Source of the DNA: Haloarchaeobius sp. FL176
GTDB taxonomy: Archaea; Halobacteriota; Halobacteria; Halobacteriales; Natrialbaceae
Assembly: GCF_024609245.1 (NCBI RefSeq)
Contig: NZ_JANJYH010000002.1
Coordinates: 248,001 to 312,000, forward strand
Reading direction: 5' to 3'
Length of the DNA: 64,000 bases
Position 1 is the stretch's first letter; every line of letters starts with the position of its first letter. A program made the translations under genes and the position numbers. Under the pieces are notes generated by a model. That model worked only from the letters and a program-made list of their open reading frames with translations. It made no database searches and was not told the origin of the DNA. Shown here one piece after another: positions 56,297 through 64,000 of the stretch.

Positions 56297-56755
56297 TTAT
56301 TCCCCCTCACCCGGCAGGTCGCGGCGTCCCTCTTTGTAGCAGTCGAAGCACGGGAAGTCGTGGTCGTCGCACCAGCACCCGTCTTCGTCGGTGTCCTTGG
56401 TAGCGGACTCTTCGAGGGTGACACCACCGTCGGTCGCGGCGACCTTCGGTGTCTTTTCGACGTGTTCCCCGAGTTGGGCGTCTACCTCGTCGGCGTCAAC
56501 CCACGCCGGAATCGGTCGCTCGCCCGTAGCGAAGGCGATACGACGGATGTGCTTGCACCGGACTTCCCGGTACTCGTGGTCGGGACAGGTACAGCGTCCC
56601 TCGCGGGCGTCAACACGGTACTCTGACCCGCTTTGCGTTGTCACAGAGTACACGTCGCCCCCAAGCGGAAGGACGGTCATGTACTCCGTCAGGGCGCGTG
56701 CATCGCGCTGTTCAAGGTCGTTACTCTCATGCCTCTCGGCAGACGTAGTTTGCAT
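56297..56755 (-). CDS. SWIM zinc-finger protein
   Basis: 152 residues. The SWIM signature is GRCTCPDHEYREVRCKHIRR (C-x-C...C-x-H, about 54-73). A second cysteine cluster CWCDDHDFPCFDC (about 127-139) follows. SWIM domains bind DNA or proteins and occur in many haloarchaeal mobile elements. ATG at 56755. Confidence 0.82.
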   Translation of the reverse strand: MQTTSAERHESNDLEQRDARALTEYMTVLPLGGDVYSVTTQSGSEYRVDAREGRCTCPDHEYREVRCKHIRRIAFATGERPIPAWVDADEVDAQLGEHVEKTPKVAATDGGVTLEESATKDTDEDGCWCDDHDFPCFDCYKEGRRDLPGEGE

Positions 56756-57056
56756 TGGTCTTCTCCCACGAAGGCCACTGTCCGGCGTCCCAAGCGCCGG
56801 GCTTTCTCGTAGTGAGATTGCCCCAAAGAGACAGTGACTCCGTACAATATAGTAGGTGCCGTATCATTATAATTGTAGGGAATCATAATTCTATAGACAA
56901 TGCACGAAAGGAATTAGAGACCCCTCACACTGTCATACAGCGCCGCAGAAAGCACGTCAGAAATGACGCCCCAATCCACTCGGTCGGGCTTCGACCGCGC
57001 TCACGCACCACCCACGCCGTCTCTCGCCTTGCTGGCGTCTCGCAGAAGTAACGTGA
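56756..57056. other. Intergenic region, promoter only
   Basis: No gene supported. The AT-rich stretch around 56855-56895 (including attataattgtaggg) may be a promoter, probably for the minus-strand SWIM gene though distant. No strong repeat seen. Confidence 0.35.
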
Positions 57057-57659
57057 TTACGTCTGGTGCTTATCAAACGCCCACAGGGCCATATCTACTT
57101 CTCGCGGTGTTATTCCCTCTTGTTGTGCGATATTCCGTACTTGATTCAGGTAGAAGGAGTAAGCACTCGGGTCTGTCCCATAGTCTTGGAAACCATCCAT
57201 GAACTCGATATACTGGTGATAATTCTGCGGGTTCAGCAGTTGAGGAATGGCGGCTCCGAGGGCACGAAACGCCCGATAGTCCAAAACCGCGTATCGTGTC
57301 GGGTCAGCCATTGTCAAGATAGTAGACGCGACAGGGACACGGACGCCTTTCAATTCAGTGAGGGCGTTCACTTTGTCTTCGTCGGCTGAACTCTGAAACG
57401 CGACTTTGCTACGCCGCTCTACGAATGTTTGGTTATTCTTTTTCAGGTGATGGTCAATCCGACCGCCTGCTTTCCATCGCCCGATTTGACGGAGTTCCTC
57501 ACGCAAAATATAGCCACGCTGTTGGAACGCTTGAGATATTGACCCTAATTTCGGGTCTTTTTCCTCTTTCAGATTTCCGGAACTATCTCGATACTGTATC
57601 TTCTCGTCGGGTGCAACAGCGTCGTACTTGTTTATCCACTTCGAGAAGTCAAGAGACAT
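57057..57659 (-). CDS. Helix-hairpin-helix-like protein of element 2
   Basis: 200 residues from ATG 57659. The segment LKGVRVPVASTILTMADP then TRYAVLDYRAFRALG (about 101-135) resembles the HhH-GPD DNA glycosylase core (a GVGxxxA hairpin then an Asp), with Asp where the catalytic acid usually lies. The rest is helical. A base-excision-type or DNA-binding function is a weak inference; no glycosylase-typical Lys or FeS site was found. Confidence 0.55.
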   Translation of the reverse strand: MSLDFSKWINKYDAVAPDEKIQYRDSSGNLKEEKDPKLGSISQAFQQRGYILREELRQIGRWKAGGRIDHHLKKNNQTFVERRSKVAFQSSADEDKVNALTELKGVRVPVASTILTMADPTRYAVLDYRAFRALGAAIPQLLNPQNYHQYIEFMDGFQDYGTDPSAYSFYLNQVRNIAQQEGITPREVDMALWAFDKHQT

Positions 57660-58081
57660 GAATAGGCAAACAAATAGCAGGTGTATACCTTTTCGGACTC
57701 AACAGAGAGCCGAAACGGTCGCTACCTACCAGTGCAGGAATACGTGACGCTTCGGAACCCGGTTCAACGAAATACACCAACGCATAGACGCACTGCGCGA
57801 GAGGGCAGGGCAGACCGAGAAGGATTACGGGGAACTCGGATTCCGTATCCTACGGATTCTCGAACAACTACGGTGAGCGAGCGCAGTTTGCCACGGTACA
57901 GACTACGACCTTTGAAATTCTAATCCCTCGAATACGCCACGTACAGCGGTCAAATCTATACAATCCATTCCGAAAGAGGGGAAGACTGAAAGGGCCAAAG
58001 CCCCTACGTATGTGTGAAAGCCCACGAGGGCGCGGCGGCAAACATCGGTGATGTGCATAACAACGGTCGCAAGACTGGTGC
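57660..58081. other. Right end of element 2, no gene supported
   Basis: One open stretch encodes NEIHQRIDALRERAGQTEKD (about 57765-57824, stop at 57874) but lacks any usual start, so it may be a gene remnant. The rest, up to the promoter at 58082, shows no gene. Confidence 0.4.
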
Positions 58082-58091
58082 TTTATTTAAA
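58082..58091 (+). promoter_or_regulatory. Element-supplied promoter of the CARF regulator
   Basis: TTTATTTAAA lies 22-31 bases before ATG 58113, a good leaderless archaeal promoter. It belongs to element 2; in the excised circle it would face the integrase. Confidence 0.65.
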
Positions 58092-58112
58092 CACCAGCCC
58101 GTTGTGCCACGT

Positions 58113-58171
58113 ATGCAGACCCACATCGTCCCGGTCGGGTTCGACTACGACCGGCTCATCGCGCCCCTGGT
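58113..58171 (+). repeat. Element 2 right attachment repeat
   Basis: Repeat of 46024-46082 (56 of 59 identical). It restores the first 19 codons of the regulator at the right junction. Confidence 0.92.
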
Positions 58172-59015
58172 CCGCGACCAGTTCGACGTGGACCGGGTCA
58201 TCCTGCTGGAGGGCGCGGTGGGGAGCGAGGCCAACGTCGAGTACTCCCAGAACCTCTCCCAGAAGCTCGAGACCGACTTCCAGAACCTGCTCGGTGCCGA
58301 GACGGAGCGCATGGTCGTCGCCGACGTCTACGACTACGACGCCGCGTTCGAGCAGGCGTACGACCTCATCGTCGAGGAGCTCGACCGGGGCAACGAGGTC
58401 TGGGTGAACATCGCCGCGATGCCTCGCACCGTCTCCTTCGCGTTCGCGACCGCCGCCCACTCCCTGATGGTCGAGCGCGAGGAGGACCGCGAATCCATCC
58501 ACACCTACTACACCGCCCCCGAGAAGTACCTTGAGACCGAGCTCGCCGAGGAGCTGCGCAAGCAGCAGGACCTGTTGGGTGACCTCGCCGACGCCGGCCT
58601 CGACGACGACCTCCGCGAGCGCGTCGTCACCCGGCTCGACGCCGCCGACGGCCTGCTCAACGAGTTCGACGAGCGCGGCACCACCATCGGTTCGAAGGAG
58701 ATCGGCGGCAGCCACGTCATCGAGCTGCCGGTCGCGTCGTTCTCCAACGTCAAACCGTTCGAGGAGGTCATCCTGTTCAAGCTCGGGGAGGAGGGCGAGT
58801 TCGACTCGGTGTCGGAGCTGGCGGAGGCGCTCTCGCGCGAGCTCAACGAGGAGTACACCGACTCCTTCCGCTCGAAGGTCATCTACAACGTCGACCGGCT
58901 GGGACCGGGTGGAAAGGGCTACATCGAGCAGGAGTCGGCGGGGAAGTCGTACCGGACGCGACTGTCGCGCATCGGCGAGCTGTGGGTGCGGGCGCACTCC
59001 GACCGCGGCGAGTAG
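58113..59015 (+). CDS. CARF-HTH regulator (HFX_2341/DUF6293 family)
   Basis: 300 residues. N-terminal Rossmann-like CARF-type domain (about 1-170): MQTHIVPVGFDYDRLIAPL, VDRVILLEGAVGSEANVEYS, and VWVNIAAMPRTVSFAFATAA, the usual ligand-contact strand. The C-terminal part (about 225-300) is winged-helix. CARF domains often sense cyclic oligonucleotides in CRISPR and other defence systems; the ligand here is unknown. The first codons belong to the element 2 repeat, so the gene is driven by the element's promoter. ATG 58113. Confidence 0.85.
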   Translation: MQTHIVPVGFDYDRLIAPLVRDQFDVDRVILLEGAVGSEANVEYSQNLSQKLETDFQNLLGAETERMVVADVYDYDAAFEQAYDLIVEELDRGNEVWVNIAAMPRTVSFAFATAAHSLMVEREEDRESIHTYYTAPEKYLETELAEELRKQQDLLGDLADAGLDDDLRERVVTRLDAADGLLNEFDERGTTIGSKEIGGSHVIELPVASFSNVKPFEEVILFKLGEEGEFDSVSELAEALSRELNEEYTDSFRSKVIYNVDRLGPGGKGYIEQESAGKSYRTRLSRIGELWVRAHSDRGE

Positions 59016-59062
59016 ACCGCCGTCGGCCCCAGCTTTCTCTCGTAGTGATGGTCGGGTGAATC

Positions 59063-59212
59063 GTGGCGGACGCAGTGTTCTCCAGGTGGGACAATCCGAA
59101 GTACCGGTGGTACTACGATGCGACGACGTATCCGGTGGTGACGATACTGTTTGTGTTCACGAGGCGCTCAGTTCTCTTGATTCTGGTCGGAATCGCCGTG
59201 TCGCTTCTCTGA
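59063..59212 (+). CDS. Small one-helix membrane protein
   Basis: 49 residues from GTG 59063: a polar segment with WDNPKYRWYYDATTYPVV and a C-terminal hydrophobic helix interrupted by TRRS. It resembles a recurrent haloarchaeal small protein (from memory). A TATA-like AGCTTTCT about 25-30 bases upstream supports a leaderless GTG. Function unknown. Confidence 0.45.
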   Translation: MADAVFSRWDNPKYRWYYDATTYPVVTILFVFTRRSVLLILVGIAVSLL

Positions 59213-59258
59213 TGGGTCGACGATTCGGCGACGTGACCGACTGACACGCCACCGCTGG

Positions 59259-59325
59259 CTTTATACCCGAGCACGGACCACCAACTGCCATGGAGCACGC
59301 CTCTGTCGCCGTAGTACGTACGTAG
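59259..59325 (+). promoter_or_regulatory. Possible leader ORF and promoter upstream of valS
   Basis: CTTTATAC at 59259-59266 would start transcription near 59290, exactly the ATG of an 11-codon ORF (MEHASVAVVRT, 59290-59325). It holds three valines, two encoded by GTA codons in tandem, which are rare in this GC-rich genome. An imperfect hairpin (gcgtcgttctctcg with cgcgaggagcgacg, about 59341-59377) follows. A second box TATTAAAC at 59407-59414 could also drive valS directly. Confidence 0.35.
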
Positions 59326-59449
59326 GGCCAGACAGCGGTGTGCGTCGTTCTCTCGAAGTCGCACGCGAGGAGCGACGGCACCGTCGACGCGGGACTGCAT
59401 CGATTGTATTAAACGGCGATTGGACCACTGACAGCACAACGAGTACCAC

Positions 59450-62074
59450 ATGCCAGACGGAGACTACAACCCACAGGCGACCGAGGAGAAGTGGCAGGAC
59501 CGATGGGTCGACGAGGAGACGTACGCGTACGACCCCGAAGACGAGAAACTCGACCCGAACACCGTGTACAGCATCGACACGCCGCCGCCGACGGTCTCGG
59601 GCAGTCTGCACATGGGCCACCTGTACGGCCACACGCTGCAGGACTTCGCGGCGCGGTTCCACCGGATGAACGACGGGTCCGTGATGTTCCCGTTCGGCTA
59701 CGACGACAACGGTATCGCCTCGGAGCGACTCACCGAGAGCGAGCTGGGCATCCGGCATCAGGACTTCGAACGCCGCGAGTTCCAGCAGAAGTGCCGCGAG
59801 GTCTGTGCGGAGTACGAGGCCGAGTTCACCCAGAAGATGCAGGACCTCGGGATGAGCACCGACTGGTCTCGCACCTACAAGACCATCGAGCCGCGGGTCC
59901 AGCGGGTCTCCCAGCTCTCCTTCATCGACCTCTACGAACAGGGCCGCGAGTACCGGAAGAAGGCACCGGCGATCTGGTGTCCCGAGTGTGAGACGGCCAT
60001 CTCGCAGGTCGAGCAGGAGGATGCCGAGCGCCACACCCACTTCAACGACATCCGGTTCGACCTGACCGAGCCGACCGAGTCGGGCCGCGAGAGCTTCGTC
60101 ATCGGGACGACCCGGCCGGAGCTACTGCCCGCGTGCGTCTCGGTCTTCGTCCACCCGGACGACGACGAGAACGCCGAACTGGTCGGCGAGACAGCGGAGA
60201 TTCCCATCTTCGGCCACGAGGTCCCCATCATCGAGGACGACCGCGTCGACCTGGAGAAGGGCACCGGCGTCGTCATGTGCTGTACGTTCGGCGACCAGAA
60301 GGACATCGAGTGGTACCAGGCCCACGACCTCCCGCTGCGCGTCGCCATCGACGAGTCCGCGACGATGACCGACCTCGCTGGCGAGTACGCGGGCCAGAGC
60401 ACCCACGAGGCTCGCGAGGCCATCGTCGAGGACCTCGACGAACTGGGCTGTCTGGAGGGTCGCGAGGAGCTGACCCACACGGTCCAGGTCCACGAGCGCT
60501 GCGAGACCGACGTCGAGTTCCGTGTCTCGAAGCAGTGGTACGTCGAGATCCTCGATCACAAGGACGAGTACCTCGAGGCCGGCGAGCAGATGGACTGGTA
60601 CCCCGAGAAGATGTACACGCGGTACGAGCACTGGATCGAGGGACTGGAGTGGGACTGGCTCATCTCGCGCCAGCGCGACTCCGGCATCCCGTTCCCGGTC
60701 TGGTACTGCGCTGACTGCGGCCAGGAGGTCGTCGCCGACAAGGCCGACCTGCCGGTCGACCCGCTCAGCGACGACCCGCCCGTCGACGCCTGTCCGGAGT
60801 GTGGCCACGACGCGTTCGAGCCCGAGGAGGACGTCTTCGACACGTGGGCGACCTCCAGCCTGACGCCGCTGGTCAACGCCGGCTGGGACTGGAGCGAGGA
60901 GGAGGGCTTCACGATGGACGAGTCGGAGCTGTACCCGTTCGACCTGCGCCCGCAGGGCCACGACATCATCAGCTTCTGGCTGTTCCACACGGTCGTCAAG
61001 TGCTACGAGCACACCGGCGAGGTCCCGTTCGATGCGGTCATGATCAACGGCTGGGTCCTCGACGAGAACCGCGAGAAGATGTCCAAATCCAGGGGGAACG
61101 TCGTCGAGCCGTCGGCAGTCGTCGACGACTACCCCATCGACGCCATCCGCTACTGGGCGGCGTCGTCGACGGTGGGCGACGACTTCCCGTTCAAAGACAA
61201 GGACATCGTCGCCGGCGAGAAGCTCCTTCGCAAGCTCTGGAACGCCTCCAAGCTCGTCGACCACCTCGCGCCCGACCCCGTCGACGAGCCCGAGTCGTTC
61301 GACGACCTCGACGAGTGGCTCCTCGCGGAGATGGACGCGCTCGTCACCGAGCTCACCGCGCACTTCGAGGAGTACGAGTTCTCGAAGGCCCGCGACCGCC
61401 TGCGGTCGTTCTTCTGGAACACGTTCTGTGACGACTACCTCGAGATAGCGAAGCAGCGCCTCGACGACGGGGAGAGCGCGTCGACGCGGTACGCGCTCCG
61501 GACCGCACACGAGACGTTCCTGCACCTGTTCGCGCCGCTGATACCCCACATCACGGAGGAGCTGTGGCAGGACATGTACGGGGAGACGGCGGACGCCGAA
61601 AGCCTCCACCTGCGGTCGTGGCCCGCCCCGCGCGGTTACGAGGCCGACCTCGCCGGTGGCGAGGCCGCGATGACCGTCATCGGCGCGCTCCGGCGCTACA
61701 AGTCCACGAACCAGCTACCGCTGAACGAGCCGCTCGACCACGTCGCAGTGTACGGGAACGTCGACGGCTTCACCGACGCCATCGCGGGCGTCATGCACGT
61801 CGCGGAGTTCGAGCTGCTCGACGAAGCACCCGAGATAACCACCGAGGTCGCCGACATCAGCCTCGACTACGCCACCCTCGGCCCGAAGTACGGCGGGACG
61901 GTCGGCGAGTTCGACGCCGCCATCGAGGCCGGCGAGTACGAGCTCGACGGCGACACGCTCTCGCTGGCCGGCGAGACCCTCGAAGCCGACGAGTTCGAGG
62001 TTCGCGAGGAGCGAACCTACTCCGGCGAGGGCGAGATGCTGGAGACCGACGAGGCCATCGTCGTCGTCAACTGA
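59450..62074 (+). CDS. valS: Valine--tRNA ligase
   Basis: 874 residues, class Ia synthetase. HIGH motif as PTVSGSLHMGHLYGHT near 46, an editing CP1 domain (GTTRPELLPACVSVFVHP near 215), the KMSKS loop KMSKSRGNVVEPS near 545, and an anticodon-binding helical domain after 660. A zinc knuckle is present (CADCGQEVV, CPECGHDAF near 425-460). It charges tRNA-Val and edits Thr. ATG at 59450. Confidence 0.96.
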   Translation: MPDGDYNPQATEEKWQDRWVDEETYAYDPEDEKLDPNTVYSIDTPPPTVSGSLHMGHLYGHTLQDFAARFHRMNDGSVMFPFGYDDNGIASERLTESELGIRHQDFERREFQQKCREVCAEYEAEFTQKMQDLGMSTDWSRTYKTIEPRVQRVSQLSFIDLYEQGREYRKKAPAIWCPECETAISQVEQEDAERHTHFNDIRFDLTEPTESGRESFVIGTTRPELLPACVSVFVHPDDDENAELVGETAEIPIFGHEVPIIEDDRVDLEKGTGVVMCCTFGDQKDIEWYQAHDLPLRVAIDESATMTDLAGEYAGQSTHEAREAIVEDLDELGCLEGREELTHTVQVHERCETDVEFRVSKQWYVEILDHKDEYLEAGEQMDWYPEKMYTRYEHWIEGLEWDWLISRQRDSGIPFPVWYCADCGQEVVADKADLPVDPLSDDPPVDACPECGHDAFEPEEDVFDTWATSSLTPLVNAGWDWSEEEGFTMDESELYPFDLRPQGHDIISFWLFHTVVKCYEHTGEVPFDAVMINGWVLDENREKMSKSRGNVVEPSAVVDDYPIDAIRYWAASSTVGDDFPFKDKDIVAGEKLLRKLWNASKLVDHLAPDPVDEPESFDDLDEWLLAEMDALVTELTAHFEEYEFSKARDRLRSFFWNTFCDDYLEIAKQRLDDGESASTRYALRTAHETFLHLFAPLIPHITEELWQDMYGETADAESLHLRSWPAPRGYEADLAGGEAAMTVIGALRRYKSTNQLPLNEPLDHVAVYGNVDGFTDAIAGVMHVAEFELLDEAPEITTEVADISLDYATLGPKYGGTVGEFDAAIEAGEYELDGDTLSLAGETLEADEFEVREERTYSGEGEMLETDEAIVVVN

Positions 62075-62081
62075 CGGCGCA

Positions 62082-63317
62082 TCAGCCGTCGACCGCTGTC
62101 TCTTTCGCGACCGGCACCTCCCACAGCAGGACGAGCGCGGAGCCGACGACGAGCACCACGCCCGAGACCGCCAGCGCGGCCAGCGGCGTCGTCGCGTCCG
62201 AGAGCACGCCGCTGCCGAGCTGGAACGGGACGACCGTCAGTCCACTGACCATCGCGAGCGCACTGAGCGTCGTCGCCCGCCCGACGGTGTCGATGCGGTC
62301 GTTGACGTACTGCCCGGCCAGCGAACGCGTCACGTCGGCGAGCCCGCGGGCGAGCAGGAACGTCGGGAGCGCGAGGACCGGGACGAAGTACATTCCGAGG
62401 AGCGCGCCGCCGACGGCGAACGGAAGCACGAGGAACCACGTCCGCAGGCCGACACGGGCCTCGATGGCTCCGGTGTAGTAGCTCAGCCCCGCGCCGGCGA
62501 GGCTGTACGCCGCGTAGAACGCACCGAGCAGGGGTTCGACCTGTGCGGGGGCGACGCCGAGGTCGACGACGACCGTCTCGAACACCGGCTGGAGGTAGAC
62601 GAACACGAGGTACGTGACGGCGGCGTACAACACGTAGTAGTAGACGACGAGCGCGCGGATGTCGCGCTTCGCGAGCATCCCCCGTATCACCCTAAGCGAC
62701 TCCCGGAACCCCAGCGCGTCCGCCGAGCTCTCCTCGTAGGTGTCGGACTCCTCGACGGTCAGCAGGACGAGGACGCCGACGGCCGTCACGGCGGCGGCGA
62801 CGAACCACGGATACGAGAGGTCGATACCCCCGAGCGCGCCGCCGGTGACGGCAGCGCCCGCCCCGACCGCCAGCGAGACCGACTCGCCGCGCCCCTTGAC
62901 GTGTGCGAACTGGTCCGCTGCGAGGTCGTCGGTGAGCGTGTCGTAGAGCCAGGCATCCTCGCTGCCCGAGCGGAAGTTGTAGCCCATCGACCAGCAGACG
63001 TAGAGGCCGGCGAGCGCGAGGAACGAGCTCGCGAGTCCGATACCGACGAGCGTCACCGCGATGAGCGCCGTCCCGACGAGCAGGCTGTTCCGGCGGCCGA
63101 CCCGGTCGCCGACGTAGCCGGTCGGCACCTCGCCGAAGACGGTCGTCAGGCTGTAGATGGCCTCCAGCGTGGCGATCTGCGTGAAGTCGAGCCCCTGCTG
63201 GAGGAAGAAGAGGTACATCACGGGCCGGTAGAACTCGACCGCCTTCGTCGCCTTGTAGATGTAGTACTTCCCGACGCTGCTACGCGGGAGCCAGCTCCCT
63301 GTCGCCGCGCCAGCCAT
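62082..63317 (-). CDS. MFS transporter
   Basis: 411 residues, about 12 transmembrane helices. The loop after helix 2 is GEVPTGYVGDRVGRRNSLLVG, the MFS A-motif (G-2x-D-R-2x-R-R). The helix-4/5 segment MGYNFRSGSEDAWLYDTLTDD is characteristic of a subgroup whose substrates are unknown. ATG at 63317; the frame runs further upstream but that part has no membrane character. It converges on valS with 7 bases between. Confidence 0.88.
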   Translation of the reverse strand: MAGAATGSWLPRSSVGKYYIYKATKAVEFYRPVMYLFFLQQGLDFTQIATLEAIYSLTTVFGEVPTGYVGDRVGRRNSLLVGTALIAVTLVGIGLASSFLALAGLYVCWSMGYNFRSGSEDAWLYDTLTDDLAADQFAHVKGRGESVSLAVGAGAAVTGGALGGIDLSYPWFVAAAVTAVGVLVLLTVEESDTYEESSADALGFRESLRVIRGMLAKRDIRALVVYYYVLYAAVTYLVFVYLQPVFETVVVDLGVAPAQVEPLLGAFYAAYSLAGAGLSYYTGAIEARVGLRTWFLVLPFAVGGALLGMYFVPVLALPTFLLARGLADVTRSLAGQYVNDRIDTVGRATTLSALAMVSGLTVVPFQLGSGVLSDATTPLAALAVSGVVLVVGSALVLLWEVPVAKETAVDG

Positions 63318-63367
63318 TCGGGCCGACGTACCGCGGTCAGCCCCAACTGCGTTCCGGTCCGGGCGCG

Positions 63368-63784
63368 TCAGGATTCGACGGTCTCCACGGCGAGCGCGTC
63401 GAGGTCCGCGACGAGCTGGCGGGCGGCCGCGACCTTCTCGCGCCCCCGCCGCTGGAGGTTGTCGACGTTCGACGCCGAGCTGTCCATCGCGTCGGCGGCG
63501 GCCTGCCGGTCGAAGCCGACGCAGTCGCGCAGCAGGACGGCGAGGGCCTGCCGCTCGCTGAGGACCGGGCCCGCGATTGCCGCGGCGACCTCGCGGGCCT
63601 CCTCGACGACTATCCCGGTGTCCGCCGTCTGGACCGTCCAGTCGCCGCAGTTCACGCAAGTCGCCTGGGTGTCGGTCGCGAGGCGCGGTGCCTCGTGGCT
63701 GATCGCGTAGCCACAGCACGTGCAGGTGAACTCGCGGTCCACGGGCTCGGTGGCGGGGTTCGGTTCGGGGGTGGCGTCGCTCAT
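63368..63784 (-). CDS. Zinc-ribbon protein with sigma-70 region 4-like HTH
   Basis: 138 residues from ATG 63784. An N-terminal zinc ribbon (FTCTCCGYAISH, TCVNCGDWTVQ; about 20-50), then an HTH of the sigma region 4/LuxR type: LSERQALAVLLRDCVGFDRQ then AAADAMDSSASNVDNLQRRG (about 76-115). A haloarchaeal DNA-binding protein family; target unknown. The half site GGTGCAA overlaps its start and recurs in the inverted repeat upstream, so autoregulation is plausible. Confidence 0.75.
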   Translation of the reverse strand: MSDATPEPNPATEPVDREFTCTCCGYAISHEAPRLATDTQATCVNCGDWTVQTADTGIVVEEAREVAAAIAGPVLSERQALAVLLRDCVGFDRQAAADAMDSSASNVDNLQRRGREKVAAARQLVADLDALAVETVES

Positions 63785-63820
63785 TGCACCCGTACAGATG
63801 CAATTGGTTGCCAAGAGTCT

Positions 63821-63840
63821 TTGCACCGTGAATGGTGCAA
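63821..63840. promoter_or_regulatory. Inverted repeat upstream of the zinc-ribbon/HTH gene
   Basis: TTGCACC (63821-63827) and GGTGCAA (63834-63840) surround GTGAAT. A third copy TTGCACC (63784-63790) overlaps the start codon region of the same gene. Confidence 0.55.
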
Positions 63841-63848
63841 CTTCTGGC

Positions 63849-64000
63849 CTACTCCAGCCGCCCTTCCAGCTTCTTCACCCGCGTCGACAGCGCCAGGAAC
63901 GTCGCGAGCAGCGTCAGCGCGACCGCCCCGGCGGCGGCGACGCGGTGCGGCCCGGCCGCGTGGACGATGGCACCGTCGACGAGCTCCTCCGCGGGGACGA
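63849..64000 (-). CDS. 3' end of a membrane-protein gene (incomplete)
   Basis: The minus strand is open from the window edge to a TAG at 63849-63851, encoding ...AAAGAVALTLLATFLALSTRV and KKLEGRLE. A hydrophobic helix about 30 residues from the end and a basic/acidic tail are typical of a membrane protein C-terminus. Family cannot be told. Confidence 0.55.
   Translation of the reverse strand, partial: VPAEELVDGAIVHAAGPHRVAAAGAVALTLLATFLALSTRVKKLEGRLE

Larger units (their letters stand above)
46051..58139. mobile_element. Element 2: 12.1-kb integrative element carrying a GATC restriction-modification system
   Basis: Inserted in the 5' coding end of a CARF-HTH regulator and bounded by a 59-bp repeat. 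GC is clearly lower than the flanks. It encodes a tyrosine recombinase, DpnII-like nuclease, Dam-like methylase, HsdR-N-like nuclease, DUF429, SF2-like ATPase and several small DNA-binding proteins. No virus structural or conjugation gene is recognisable. It could be an integrated plasmid or virus-derived element. It contains no GATC by eye. Exact ends depend on where crossover occurs in the repeat. Confidence 0.9.

Noticed and set aside
57744-57876. Coiled-coil-like frame with FNEIHQRIDALRERAG
   Set aside because: No ATG, GTG or TTG start in frame after the upstream stop; at best a remnant.

Overview
The window is about 64 kb of haloarchaeal (class Halobacteria) chromosome. The evidence is high GC, strongly acidic proteins, TATA-like boxes 25-30 bases before many start codons (leaderless genes), paired HerA/NurA, the archaeosine enzymes, two-subunit-type GMP synthase, a CrtB-type prenyl synthase, a halocyanin and a Tat-lipoprotein peptide ABC transporter. 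The genus cannot be fixed from sequence alone. No rRNA, tRNA or CRISPR array was found.

Core, 1-21.3 kb: universal stress protein; HerA and NurA (DNA-end resection); ThiL; PurS-PurQ; a 1049-residue sensor kinase; RaSEA, ArcS and TgtA, which together make archaeosine in tRNA; a double-domain halocyanin; Nudix; an alpha/beta hydrolase frameshifted in a run of eight C; and the 3' half of an ABC-2 permease.

Element 1, 21294-24612 (3.3 kb): a small AT-richer integrative element with a tyrosine recombinase, bounded by a 13-bp direct repeat. It splits the ABC-2 permease gene; joining the flanks across one repeat copy restores the permease frame exactly.

Core, 24.6-46.0 kb: the 5' part of that permease with its ATPase; a five-gene dipeptide/oligopeptide ABC operon; pyrG-guaA(B); a lipoprotein hydrolase; thiC; GNAT, PhzF, CinA-like, YdjM-like and PHP proteins; phytoene/squalene synthase.

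Element 2, about 46051-58139 (12.1 kb): an integrative element inserted in the first codons of a CARF-HTH regulator gene (HFX_2341/DUF6293 type). The first 59 bases of the gene occur at both ends and differ only at three synonymous third positions. Integration leaves the host promoter reading into the element's integrase and gives the regulator a promoter carried by the element. The cargo includes a DpnII/MboI-type GATC endonuclease, a Dam-type adenine methylase, a winged-helix gene divergent from the methylase across a palindrome, an HsdR-N-type nuclease, a DUF429 protein, an SF2-like ATPase and a SWIM protein. By eye I found no GATC in either element, while the core has it regularly (six in the 2.6-kb pyrG-guaA region).

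Core, 58.1-64 kb: the regulator, a small membrane protein, valS preceded by a possible valine-rich 11-codon leader ORF, an MFS transporter, a zinc-ribbon/sigma-4-like HTH protein beside an inverted repeat, and the 3' end of one more gene.
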